A stretch of 64,000 nt of DNA from positions 22,475,208 to 22,539,207 of the forward strand of contig NW_020312966.1 of assembly GCF_003265705.1 (NCBI RefSeq). The letters run 5' to 3'. Position numbers and translations under genes: made by a program. The stretch's first letter is position 1; each line of letters opens with the position of its first letter. The DNA comes from Callorhinus ursinus (Eukaryota > Chordata > Mammalia > Carnivora > Otariidae). Positions 1-12,300 of the stretch are shown here, piece by piece. Below the pieces are notes generated by a model. The model ran no database searches, had not been told where the DNA came from, and worked only from the letters and a program-made list of their open reading frames with translations.

Positions 1-1139
1 GCAATTCCTGCTATGAATTTTCTCCTAGTCAGTGGGAGGAAAAGAGAGCAGTGCATTTCATTGGGTTGTTATAACAGTAGAAATGACTAAACCTGTTTTA
101 AATAATATGTAACATAATGTATAATTATCTGAATTGAAAGATACAACTAGTCATTTAAAAGTTCTACAGCATTTCTACAACATAATCATATATATTACAT
201 ATATTATGTGTATATTACATATATATAATTGTGTTCTTTGAAAATACTGTTTTGAATTTTTTTATTTTTTTGTTTTCATTCAAGTGCTTATTGGCTTTCT
301 ATGAAAATCCTCTTTTACTTCTTATTGGCTTTTCCCAGAATTTCCAATCTAAAGCTATCAATCATTCATGCTAAAAAAAAAAAATTAAGTTGAAGTAGTC
401 TCCAAATCCTCGTTTTAAATTGCCAAAAACTGTGATATTTCTTGAATCTCTAGATAACTGGTTCTTTCACAATCACAATAGACCCTCCTTCTTAAGTCAC
501 TTAAATGTGCCAATAATGACTTCATTCTTTATTAAACAACCAAATTTGAACCAGAAACTCTGGCTGTTTTAGGGTGCTATGTTCTCTATGTACAAGTAGA
601 ATTTTTTTTTAGCACAATTATATTTTCACTGGAGACTGATGCCACAGTCATTACTCCTCCAGATCTCAAACTCTGAAGCGACTGTCAGCTCCCAAAGGAC
701 AGAAGCTACAGAACTATTCAGTGTTCAAGAAAGAAGATCAGGAAAGTCAGCATGCAATATACCACCATTATAACATGAACCTGCATAGCTGCTCCAAAGA
801 GAAGATAATGTCACTTAACCCAGCTTGTGACAAGAGACATTTCTGATTATGTTAGTTCTGACACCAAGAGTCCAGCTGCCAAGTCAAACTGAGTTTGAAT
901 CAATATGCTCATTTACACAGAGATACACAAATGCAAGATCTCACATTAGAAATGTGAAAAGAATCAAAATGTTATTGTTTATGTTCTCTCTTTTAAATAA
1001 ATAAAAAAATTAAAAAATGTTATTGTTTATGTTCAGCATATGGCTTGAAGTCATTTAAAAACTAACGATTGCCACTACCAATAGATCTAGAATTTCTGGT
1101 TCATATTAACCCCACTTATGAGTAAGGTGAAATTGGCAT
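1..1139. other. Unclassified AT-rich intergenic DNA
   Basis: I see no gene and no repeat family that I can name here. The stretch is AT-rich, with a short TA-rich run near 188-230 and several A or T homopolymers. Stop codons are frequent in all frames. Confidence 0.5.
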
Positions 1140-1154
1140 ATGACAACTCTTTTT

Positions 1155-1343
1155 CTTTGAAAGATTTTATTTATTTATTTATTTGAGAGAGAGAAAGAGC
1201 ACAAGTGGGAGAGGGGCAGAGAGAGAGGGAGAAGCAGACTCCCTGCTGAGCAGGCGGCCTGACGTGGGGCTCCATCCAGGGACTCTGGGATCGTGATCTG
1301 AGCCCAAGGCAGATGCTTAACTGACTGAGCTACCCAGGTGCCC
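1155..1343 (-). mobile_element. CAN SINE (SINEC), minus strand
   Basis: This is a tRNA-Lys-derived carnivore SINE read backwards. The plus strand opens with the complement of the A-rich tail (TTTATTTATTTATTT), continues through the complement of the CT-rich segment, and ends with the complement of the tRNA-like head (GAGCTACCCAGGTGCCC). It is flanked by a perfect 15-bp target-site duplication, atgacaactcttttt, at 1140-1154 and 1344-1358. That fixes both ends and shows L1-type retrotransposition. The head carries the degenerate Pol III box A region. It is not a functional tRNA. Confidence 0.95.
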
Positions 1344-1536
1344 ATGACAACTCTTTTTAAGATCTAAACTCCAAAATAGTTCTCTGACATATCAGGGACA
1401 ATATATCTATCTTGAAAAATACAAATGTATTCATTCTTTGATTCAGCAAAATTTACTAAGTTCATACTTGGTGCCAGAAGAATACAGCACAGTGGCAGAT
1501 AGAACAAGCAAGGTCCCTGCTCTTAAGGAAGATCTG

Positions 1537-1744
1537 AGGCAGAGAGCCTGGGTGGCTCAGTCGGTTAAGCGTCTGCCTTTGGCTCAGGTCATGATCCAGG
1601 GGTCTTAGGATCAAGCCCACATCAGGCTCCCTGCTCAGTGGTGAGTCGGCTTCTCCCTCTGCCCCTCCCCCCTGCTCATACTCTCTCTCTCTCAAATAAA
1701 TAAATAAATAAATAAATAAAATCTTTACAAAAAATATTTTTAAA
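1537..1744 (+). mobile_element. CAN SINE (SINEC), plus strand
   Basis: The order is tRNA-like head (GCCTGGGTGGCTCAGTCGG), body, CT-rich segment, then an A-rich tail of TAAA repeats ending in AAAATATTTTTAAA. A perfect 12-bp duplication, aaggaagatctg, lies at 1525-1536 and 1745-1756. It is only about 190 bp from the oppositely oriented SINE at 1155, so the pair could fold as a hairpin if transcribed. Apparent open frames across it are antisense artefacts. Confidence 0.95.
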
Positions 1745-1829
1745 AAGGAAGATCTGCATCAATAAACAAGTAAATAAATAATAAATAAAACAGATAATAA
1801 CTGTGATAACTGCCATCTATAGAGAAAAT

Positions 1830-2500
1830 GAAAAAGGAAATTGTACAAGGGAGTGATTGGAAGATTGTCACTTTGAATCAGGTGGTCAGGGAAAGCCCTT
1901 TGAACTTTGACTCTATGTTAATTTTGATCACAAACCAAGGAAAGATTTTAAACAGGAATACATAGTATCATTCCTTTTTTTTTCCCCTCTTAAAGAACAC
2001 ATCTACTGCCTTGCAGAGAATGGACTGTAGGTTCAGGGCAGGGCAAATGTGGCAATCCTAAGGCAACAGACGAAGACCGGTAGCAGGAGAGATGAAGAAA
2101 AGTGACTTGGGATATATTTTGAAGGGAGAGTCAAGAGGATTTATTGCTGCACTGGATAGCATGGGTGTGGAGGGAAAGGACAAGATTATGAATTATTTCT
2201 AGATGTAACCATCATTTGCAGCTAGGTGGATGATAGTACCTTTTACTGAGATAGGAAAGACTGGAGAAGAATATTTGAAGGTAAATTTTGGACATTCAAA
2301 TAGTAGTTTCAAAATGGCAGCTGACTCTATAAACTAGAATTCATCGGAGAGGTGAGGGCTAGATACACCTTTTAGGGCGTCATTGCTATATAGATACTTA
2401 AAGCCATAGATTGACAAGGTAGAACATGTAGCTAGAAGAACATATAGCACAGAACTCAGTGCTGGAGAATTCCAGCACGAAGAGCTCAGACAGAGATAGG
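1830..2500 (-). mobile_element. LINE2 fossil, antisense
   Basis: The plus strand is purine-rich and matches, by recognition, the complement of the LINE2 reverse-transcriptase and 3' coding region. Examples are the block around 2215-2290 (ggtggatgatagtaccttt, then actgagataggaaagactgg) and the block around 2340-2410, which ends in the complement of the YADD-type RT motif region. It is ancient and full of indels, with no duplication left and no coding ability. A library alignment would set the limits more precisely. Confidence 0.7.
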
Positions 2501-5214
2501 GGAGCAAGACAGAGAGAATGATTAGAAGTTGCCAGTGAAGTTGGAAAACTCATGGAGGTTCTATTTATGTATTTATCTATCCATACCATGTAATAAGTCC
2601 ATTTAAAATTTGATATGACAACAATCATTTTATCATTATGTCTCACGGTTTGGGCGTTGACTGGGCTTAGACAGGCAGTCTTCACTTAAGGTTTCTCTTA
2701 TAATCAGATGGTGCAGTCATCCTGAAGTCATCAATTAAATTCAATTAAGGTCAAATTTTAAACAATGTGATCTATTTCAAACTAATTGATCTATTAACTT
2801 ATTAGCATGTTTTTATTCTAAGTGAAGTTTGCAATTTAGAAAACCTGAGTCTTACTCAAAAGCTTTCCTCCTTTTAATTAATAACCTGAGAACCATCCAA
2901 CTTAACTACTTTGGATTCTGTTTCCTCATTTGTAAGGAACTGTTTTGAAAGTTACTTTTATCTCTGAACTTCTGTCATTTTTCCAGCCAGTTTCCTCTTT
3001 CCCTTTAGCCAACTCTGCCATTGTTATGGCAAAGTTTTCTGATTTCCAAATTTGAACTCAATTCAGGTATAACAATGTTAAAATAGTTCTGGGATCCATA
3101 AATGTTGACATAATTAAGGCTCCACCTGCAAACAATAGTGTGATAGACCAAAATGTATTTTTCCTGCCTAAACTTCCATTTCAGTGCTTTCTTTTGTGTG
3201 GAAAAATTCCTTACTTACCTTTTAGGCCATTGTGACTTATTATCACCTCCACATTCTTCCCATAACAATCGAATTCTGGAAAGATCAGATGTTATTAAAG
3301 CTAATATCTATCTACTTCTCTATCTATCTTTCATCTCTGTATTTATTCTGTGCCTTAATCCATAAAAGATTAAACTGAACAAATAAAGCAAATCAATGTA
3401 AATCAATGATTGCAAGTTCAAGGGCTATTTTTTTTTATTTTAACCCTAATATAGAACTGAAATAAATACCTATTAGTCATGGATATCAGCTATCACTTGA
3501 TGAAGTAAGAATGTTTTGAGTTATTCGGGGAAGGACAGAAATTTCTGGAATTACTCAGACTGCTGTCCCTTCAACTTAAACAGAAAAGCAGTCTTGTTAT
3601 CTTCCTTGCTTCCTAATTTTGTCTCACATTAATTATGCCTATACAGGCTCCCCTTAATATAGATGTTTTGTGCATGCGTGTACGTGTGGTTCTTTCCCCT
3701 CCGTATAAATCTGTGCAAACTGGAGATTTAAGTTCAATCCCTTCTCTATAGGAGGTAAGAAGAGATAATGAATTATGGTTTCCAACAAAGAAGATTACTC
3801 AGAGCGTCCTTGGGAGAGAAGTGGGGCAGTAGGCTAGTCTTTTATTAAACACATCATATCTAGGACCTCCTCAAAAATCCTTTCCCTCATCTCTGTAAAT
3901 TTAAGGAGAAAATATCTAAAATCTGGGAAGTCTGAAAATTGTATTGTTGTCAGAATAAGGCACCGATCACAGAAAGCTATAAATAAAACCCCTCTTTCTG
4001 ACACACACAAAAAATCACATGGTGTATTTGCTTAAAAACACATAAGGAGGGGTTGCATGAGGAATTAGGGTAAAATGGAAAGCAAAAGGAAAAGCATGCC
4101 AGCGAGCTAGTTGCCAGTGACCTAAAACAGATGCCAAGTTAATTTGGGGGCCAATTTGTCAAACGTTCTCTTTGAACTGCAAATTTCAAAACTACAGAAA
4201 TTTCAGCTTGAAATATCATGCTGTCTCTGGGAAAGATCTCTCAGATAATCAAGGTTATAATTATAGTGGAGGTGATGAAACATGTTCTATAATCTATACT
4301 TTAGTTGATGATGTCTATTTAATTCGTCTTAACTGTGGGGGTTTTTTTTCTCTTTACCCCATTATCTTTCCAAATTTTCCATAAATTTCTTGGACAAGTC
4401 ATTTATGTCACATTGCCCATGCTACTGTATAAAAGAACATCCGTGCCAAGAACCAAAGAAAATTTGTTATCAGGGGACTGGCAGCCTGCAAATCACTGTG
4501 ACTGGTAGAAACATTCTTGCTGTTGTTAACAAATTGTGTCAAAAGCACGTACAATGAAATTCAAATATGCTAATGCTACAAATCCAATTTGACATCCCAG
4601 AGCAGATTCAGGCCTGGACCTCAGAACCAGCACTGGGGTCTATAGAGCTATTTATCTGCTCTTTTAGTCATTCATTGGCCTAAGACATTTTATCGGAAAG
4701 CTACCTTTTAAGGTAGGAATGGAAAAATGGGGGTGGGGAGAGGCTTAAATTAAGATGAAACTATCAGGTATTCCTAAGACACTATCCTTAGCTGAGAATG
4801 TACTCAGAGTAGTTAACAATTGCCATGTTTCCGTGGCAGAGTTTGATAAATAATTTTGAATTAATCAAAAGACCAACTCCCTGCACAGACACTCTGTTCT
4901 GTACAATCAATCCCACTTTAAAATAAGAAACAGAACGCTGATCTTTCAAATCTAGGATAATTCCTCCTAATTCTGAAAGCCAGGATTGTACACGGATGGT
5001 TCTGTTTGTCCTAAATATGGTCTACACTCGATAAGGACAAAATTGTAGATTTTGTAGCCAAATGAAACTCTATATGTAGAAGGTAATTCACCAATAACAT
5101 AAACCATATAAAATGCTTGAAGTAAATGGGAAGATAGGATGGAAGGAAAGGAGTATTTATTAAGGACTGAAAGCATGCCAGACATTTTCTCTGTGAAATA
5201 CTTACCTCAGATTT
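2501..5214. other. Unclassified intergenic DNA
   Basis: I find no convincing coding region or nameable repeat. Short open frames of 60-97 codons appear on both strands, but they lack recognisable domains and sit in sequence with frequent stops. A small tetranucleotide-like stretch of ctat units lies near 3306-3330. Fragments of old repeats may be present below my detection. Confidence 0.45.
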
Positions 5215-7500
5215 TCATTTAATCATTCATTCCCATCTCAGACCTTGTTCTAAACGCTTGTGAGACAATAGTGTGATAAACACTTTAAAAAAAATTCTGA
5301 CCCTGATGGAGTTTATATTTCGTGAAGAAAAGATAGACAACATAATAAATATAATAACTTATGTTATTGTAATAACAGAATATAATAAATATAATAACTT
5401 ACATTACTATGTGAGAAGCGAAATAGTGCTATAGGAAAAGAAGCAACTAGAGTAGCCTAAGGGGACTCGAGAGAGAGAAAGTACAATGTGAAACAGGGTG
5501 TCAGGGTAGGGCAGCATCGGGAAAGCGGCATTTGAGCAAAGGTGTGAAGGGCATGGAGGATGAATCACATGGATGTTGAGGGGAAGACTATTCCAGAAGG
5601 GACAGAGAGTGCAGGTTCTCAGGAGAGACTGTGCCCAGGATATTGAGACAGAGGTGCAGGGACAGTAAGGTGGACAGGCAGGGGGTGCAGAGGATGACAT
5701 CAGAGAGAAAAAGGGGCTATGTCCCTGAGACTCTGTAGACCACTTTCAGAATGCTGGGGCTTATTACAAGAATCAGGAACTCTTAGAGGTTTCAGTAGAA
5801 GAGTCATGACTGACATGTTGAAAAGGTTAGTCTGTGAATAACAGACTGCAAAGGGGTAAGACGGAAAGAGCAACATCACTCAGAGGCTTTTCAAAGCATT
5901 AAGTGAGAGTCTGTGGTGACTTCAACCAGGATCTTAGTGGTAGAGGTGGTAGGAGGCGGGTGGGTGGGTGGGTGGATTCTGGTCCTATTCTGAAGACAGA
6001 GACAGTGGGCTTTCCTGACCAAAATCGTGTGGGCTGGGAGATAAAGGGAGAAGACAAGAATGACTCTGAAGTTTTATCCCGAGCAATTGGAAGGATGAAT
6101 TTTTTTAATTTTTTTTTTTTTGGCTATTTAATGACATACGGGAACAAGTTTGACAAACACACAGGGTTTAATTCTTGAGTGTGTTATATTTGAGATACTT
6201 AACCAGTGCTCTGACAGGCAAGTTGTTGGACACATACGCCTAAAATGCAGGAGTGAGGTCTGGGTTAAAGTTATAAATACTATAAGAAAAATAAATACAT
6301 AGATAAATAAAAATAATAGTAATAATAATAAATAAAATAAAAAGGTCCGATGAACCTGGACGAGGTAGCCAAGGAGGGAGGAAAACCATGGAGGAGGGGA
6401 GACCGTGGGCGAAGCCCTGAATCACTCTGAAGATAAGGAATTGAGGAGGGGTGAAGAACGCAGAGGCTGGGAATGAACCCCTTAGGTAAGAGGAAATGCA
6501 ATAGAACACATCGTCCAAAAGAGCAAGGGAAGTATACTGGGAAGGGTAATGTGATGAACTATGTGAAATGTTGTTGATAGTTTAATGAGATTAGAATTGA
6601 AATTTGAACGTTGGATGAAGCGAAGTAGAAATCACCAGTGACCTTTATAAAAAAAAAATGTTTTAGCGGAGAAGAGGGGAAATCTTCGGGGTAGGCTTTA
6701 GAAAGAATGGGAGGAGAGAATTGGGGATAGTGAATAATGACAACAGCTTCGAAGATAATTTTTACAAAAGGGTCAGAAATAGGAGCTGCCGGGAAGGATA
6801 AGTAGGGTCAAAGGAAGCATTAAAAAATTTTTTTTAATATGGGAGAAATGGTTATATTTGATATGCCCATGAGAATAATCCAATACAGAAGAAAGAAGCG
6901 AGGGGCGAGGGCCGAGAGGAGGGCGCGTGGTAGACAAGCCGGGGGGCTGCCTTGGCATAGAGCTTACCTGTGTCACCTGGAGCGAACACACCTTCCGTGG
7001 GCGTAGATCCTGGCGCGCGGTTGTTGAGAGTCTGCGGAAATTTTCTTCCGATTACATTAGTTTAAGCCTGAAGAAGGAAGCAAGTTCAGCAGCTGAGAAT
7101 GAGGAGGGAGGAGGTTTCAGGAAAGAGGAGAAAACAGAATAGTCCCTGAGGAGAGCCCAAGAGTGAACAGGCTTGCGAAATGGCGAATGGCCACCAGGAG
7201 AGTCCTGCCCGCCCGAGATCACTGGCCACGAATTGCAGGTGCGACCTGCCAGCGAGGTTTGCTTGTCCCAGGCCAAGTCCAGACACAGAATGAGCAGAAT
7301 GCACGGAGAGTATCGTGATCCTTATATGTCTAATATTTAACGTGACCTTTTGCCAGGGGCCATACTCACTCATTAAAGCCAGGAAGGGAAGGCACAGGCT
7401 GTCCCACACCTCCCAGGAGCAAGGTCACAAATTAGCAGCACGGTGGTGGCAAGTGCGGGGGTTTCATTAGCCTTCCTGAGCCACTGAAGTGTTCCTTCTG
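5215..7500 (-). mobile_element. Long LINE2 fossil, antisense (about 2.3 kb)
   Basis: Reading left to right, the plus strand runs from the complement of the LINE2 3' end (ctgaccctgatggagttta, 5299) through the complement of the reverse-transcriptase region. Recognisable blocks are gaatgactctgaagtttta (6058), the complement of an Ile-Tyr-Asn-Phe-Asn-Pro-Asp-Leu peptide (6250-6285), and caccagtgacctttataa (6634). It then continues into upstream coding sequence. A TAA-rich low-complexity insert lies at 6285-6342 and a T-run near 6105-6121. Frames are broken throughout. The part beyond 6895 is GC- and CpG-richer than the rest, and its right end is uncertain. Confidence 0.65.
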
Positions 7501-8029
7501 CATGCACATGGATTTGGGGACAAGTGAGCCACCTCCAGGACCATGAGGCAGTGAAAGGGCATTTTGCAGCAGAGGTTGGTAGGCACCGGTCAGTGCTGGA
7601 TGAAGAGCAAAGCGGGGGCTCCGTGGTGCAGCCAGCAGGAGCCTCTGTGAGACTGGCTCGATTCGGAGCACTGCCAGTCTCCGGCCAAGCAGGGAGAGAG
7701 TTGGCACGAGAATATGCCCAGAGCAAATGTCAACATTCACCTGTTATTTGCAAGGAAAATCTGTGAATAATAAACACGTTTCTGGGGAAGGGGTACAAAA
7801 AAGGGGAGCTATGAAAAGCACACAGGTGCAGAAGTGATTCATGATCCTAATAATTACAACCTGCATATGTGTAGTACTTAACTGTTTGGGGGGGGAATCT
7901 TTTTCTATGCTTCACTTCCTCCCCACCCTTTCCCTGCCTCTTACCAACATCACTGGAAAAGCATAGCACTGCTTTCCTGGAGGTTTTGTTCTAATGTAAA
8001 TATAGGTAGAGCCCAATGAGTGTTGATGA
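7501..8029. other. Moderately GC-rich unclassified DNA
   Basis: The sequence continues the GC-richer character of the neighbouring LINE2 copy, and its left part may still belong to that element. An open frame of 80 codons at 7524-7766 (plus) has no domain I recognise and overlaps longer open frames on the other strand, so I do not call it a gene. A G-run of nine lies near 7889. Confidence 0.4.
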
Positions 8030-9300
8030 GGTAAACGAACAAGTGAATGAACACTGGAGGGAAGGCATCATGGAGAGTCAGCAATACATTGAGCTAGACT
8101 CCTGGGAGGATAATAAAGACAGTGGAACACATTAATAGCAGAAGCAAGAGCACAGGAACTAGAAAGGGTAAGGCATGTTTGAGTGATAGCAAGTAGTCTG
8201 CCACTTGCATAATGCAATGGAAAGATCACAGGACTTGTACACATACTTTGCTAAAAATTCTGCTTCTTTCCATGTTTTTCCATGTAGATTTACAAGAGCT
8301 AGTTAACTTCTTTGTTTCTCTGTTTTCCTGGTAAAAAGGAAATAATTTTATATTATCTTTCAAGATTGTTGTGAGGAATAAATGAGGCAATTCGGATATA
8401 TCATTTCGTACCTAGCCTGTCTCCCTAAATGCTACCTGAGAAATCGTAAGGGCAATGAGGTTTGGCATAAAGTTTGGGATTAAACCAGGGCAGGACTTCA
8501 AAGTCATGATAAATAGCCAGACAGGATGTGATGCCCTGGATGATGGTGACAGGGAGAAGGGTTGTGAGCTATGGATGTTACCACTGACCTCAGCCAAAGA
8601 CCAGCATGAAGATAACTTTGTCTGATTACTCCTTGCAGCAAGGGACTCTGAGGTGTGTCAGTAAGAGAATGGCAGGATTTATAGGATCTGGGTTTGTGTT
8701 AGGTGATTTTGTGGAGGACATTGGGCTTTTCTCTGGATTGGATGTTGTCAAGAAGTAGGGGTAAAATTGGGTTTCCTAATGAATATAATCCAGAAGGAGA
8801 GAAGAGTCAAGGATAAAGATGTAATAGGTAAAGAAGCAGTCACACATATTAGCCAGCATATGGGCTTTTTGGTCATTTTTGTGGTTTGGACAACATTATT
8901 GTTTTTCTCTGTGTTCAGATAAGATTGCACAGTCGTCTTGATTTTGTCTTGATCTATCAGTGTCCAGAGCAGCCTTGTCTGATATCAACGTTCCATGAAG
9001 TTGTGTATGTTCAACAGGAGAACATGAGGGTCATCAAGGTTGAGCTGTGAGGGTCACATAAGTTTCCAGCCTCACCAAAACCTGACCTATAGACCAGGCC
9101 AGCTCCCGGACATCTGGGCTGCTTCCTTCTTATCAAGAGTAAAGACAAAGATGTGTGCGTTAGGAGATATACATAAAATTGATCGCAGGGGAGAAACCAG
9201 ACAGGATCCTCTTTTACCAGATGAATGAAAATGAGAAATCGAAGTAGAGAGTACATGGATAGATTGCTGAATAACCAGAAAACTGGATGACTTGTCTATT
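8030..9300 (-). mobile_element. LINE2 fossil, antisense, interrupted by a MIR
   Basis: This is a third purine-rich antisense LINE2-like segment. Blocks resembling the family include the one near 8140-8180 (agagcacaggaactagaaag) and the one near 8530-8590. It is more diverged than the copies at 1830 and 5215, and it is split by a MIR-like segment at about 8215-8400. Whether it is one insertion or two cannot be decided by eye. Confidence 0.5.
8215..8400 (+). mobile_element. MIR SINE remnant
   Basis: The segment around 8340-8395 reads aaataattttatattatct then gattgttgtgaggaataaa. That is the conserved core and 3' part of MIR (after the 'tcatctgtaaaatggggataataat' block). It is old and diverged, with no target-site duplication recognisable. 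Confidence 0.55.
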
Positions 9301-12300
9301 AGAAATAGTTTACAGGGACTCTTAGGATATGTGGTTTGTTGGACAGGCATTCTACGTTCTCTTTAGTGCTTAGGATTCATAATTCTATGCTTCCTTGAAC
9401 ATGACCTATCAAAGAAGTGTTTTCCATCATGACAGTGGTTTTAACTACCTGGAGTCATTCCATTTGTCAGTTCTGAAGAATGCTTATCAAGCCTCTTTCT
9501 CCAGAGCCCTAGAGTCTTGCAAAACTTCCGGAGATGTCATCTCAGACTAGCAAGGGGAGAAGAAATTAGTAGGGTTCTCTCCCTGCCCCACCTGATACCA
9601 GCCAGGATCAATCTCCTTTGATTTCTATCATATATCAGGGTTTTTGTAAGACTATTAAAAAAAACCATACATCGTTTCCTGACATTTCATTGCATATGTT
9701 AACTAAAAATCTCCATTCTGGGCAAAGCTAATTGTAGGCAGGTCTGGCTGTTGCTTCCTAACAGGCTATTTCAAATGTAAATGTTTGTCCTGACTCCATC
9801 TTTGCCTATGGTTATAGCAAGACCTTGCTGAAAAGTGAACAATTATTCAATCTCAGCATTCATAGCAACAATCACTTTGATAGCTTTTTGCCTCATTAGG
9901 CTCCCAGTAAGCTCAATTATTAAGCAGAATGGTTTAAATGAAGAAATGATTACAACACGGGAAATGGCTTTTCAGGAGTATTTGCTTTATAAATTCATTG
10001 GTCTTCCAGCTTGATACTAATATTTTATCTATTAAAAGATCTATCAAGGCAGGCAGTCTTCTTGAGCTGTTTAAAAAATGGAACTATTATGTTGTTTTTC
10101 CTGCTTTCACATTACTAACACTTACAATACACTTAATATATTTTGTGCAAAAGAAGGCAGTCTCTCCACTGTTGATCCAAAGTGTCACTTGTACATTGCT
10201 TGATTGTACATTCTAGGCCATTTACCAACATAATCTCATATGTACATTATAAATATTATGTTGCTTTGGGCTATTTACCCTGGTGTTTGTCACCAAGTTT
10301 CTATATTATAATAAAGTACCTACAGAGAACTTCATAACTGAACCATATTCTCCTTTTATCTAAAATCAGATAATACAGGTTTACTTGGATGTATATTGTG
10401 ACCAATATCCATATCATAACTCTGGTGCAGTTTCTGGCAAGATACTGTATTTTTAAAAAGCATTTGTGTCTCTGTATTGACTTCTCATAAGGAATGTCAT
10501 GATCTCTAGAATAAAATTGAACGTATTCATGGTACATATGAAGTTATCTGTGATGTGGACCCATGATGTGCCTGGTCAGCCTCAGATCCCTGACATTGTT
10601 AATTGCCATCCGAAAGGTGAGCTCAATATCAGGTCACCAGTGTTCTCCTTTTCTCGTATTAACATAGTGAGCTAACCCAGGCCTCCCATGACTTTATGTT
10701 TCATTGCATCTTTCTTTCCTAATGCTCTCCCTCTAGAACTCCTAGAAATAAGTACCACTGCATTAATCTATTCCAAAGGTGTATTCCTATCTTCTAGCTT
10801 TCACTGACAAGTGATGGTGAAAAGCAATTTCTCTCTTGAGTAGAGGCAGGTGCTTCCGTTACACCCAGAGACACCTGCTTACAGAGGTTGGTTCGGTGTC
10901 TGCCTGAACCCTAGGACTTCATTCAGATATTCACTCCTTTCAGCTAGAACACTGATCATTGTCTGCCAGCCCCCAGACTGCTTCAGAAAAATGATTCCCA
11001 CGTGTTTGCTGTGAAGGAACAGCTGTACTTGGAATGCTTGGGCTTCCTTTTCACATGTGATTTAATTAGTGGAGGCCACCAGCTCCAAGACCAGTCAGTG
11101 TGTGAGTGGACCAGAAGCAGAAGATGGGACTAGAGCAAAACAATGAGAGACGCCATGCAAATTCCCTCTTTGGATAATTTGAGTGACTCAGAGAAATTAT
11201 TGGGAATCCAAAGGCTAAAAGGGCAATGTAAAATGCCCTATCCTTGGAAATCCCTGCCTTTAAGAGTAAGGAAACCGAAGACAAAGTAGGGAGGTTTGAA
11301 AATTATCCTTTGGTCTTACTGTCCGCACAGATGTTGTGGGACGATGAAAGAAGAATGATGCTAGACAGATTGCTTGAGGTAGAGAAAGGGCCGCCCGTAG
11401 AAAAAAATGCTTGAGATTTTTGGAAGACTTGCAAGACAGATCTGGAAAGAGAGAGAGAGAGAGAGAGGAGGCCTTGAATGCAAAGCTGAGCAGAAATGAA
11501 AGCAGAGCAGAGGTGTATGCAGGTCTCGTTACTCTTCAAGAGAGTCTTAAAAAAGGATGAGTTGATTTAGTATGTGTTAAGTCAGAAACTAAAACTGGGC
11601 CCCCAAAGAAATTTATCAAGACAGGTCAAAATCTCATTAATAACCTAGAATTACTCCCCAGAGATAGCCCAAATGCAGGCAACAATTGAGAGTCATTCTC
11701 TTAAGGCAACTCAAAATAAGAGCTATCAAGAAATCACCCCTTGATGACTGGGGATCTATTCCAAGTACTTCCATAATACTTGGGATGATCTGAGAGGTAG
11801 AGAAAAAAATACCAGCATTATTAAAAATACCAGAATTATTAAAGCATTAATTTGCCAGCTTGAAGTATTACATCTGGGGATATCACTCTTGGCCTACATC
11901 CTAGAATACATCCTAGAAATGTATGGAGTCAGGGTTATAAAGGCATAGAGATCAGACACAATTATTTGAAGGTGCTGAGTACCATCAGTGTTAGGTTGAA
12001 CCTAGCCAGATGTTAGCTGAACGGCCACTGTACTCACAGGGTGTTGCTTCTATGTATATGTTGGTAGATATAAAATACTGATCGAGATTAATTCTGTATA
12101 TATGGGAATTGAGTCTTGGAGGAAAAACAGCAAAAAGGTGGTAGGCAAAGGACAAAGTCTGTCTTCTTTTAAAGCCTCTTTGAACTCCCATGCTGTCATA
12201 TCCACATACATCATGTAGCCAGAACTGAGTCTCGTGGCCAGTCTTTCTGCGCAAAAGCCTGAGAAGTAAGTAGTTTTTGGCAAAATCAGGGTTCTGTTAA

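Noticed and set aside
6895..7290. CpG island with a promoter
   Set aside because: CpGs are enriched but the stretch is short and appears to belong to a LINE2 remnant. I see no exon, TATA or gene start next to it.
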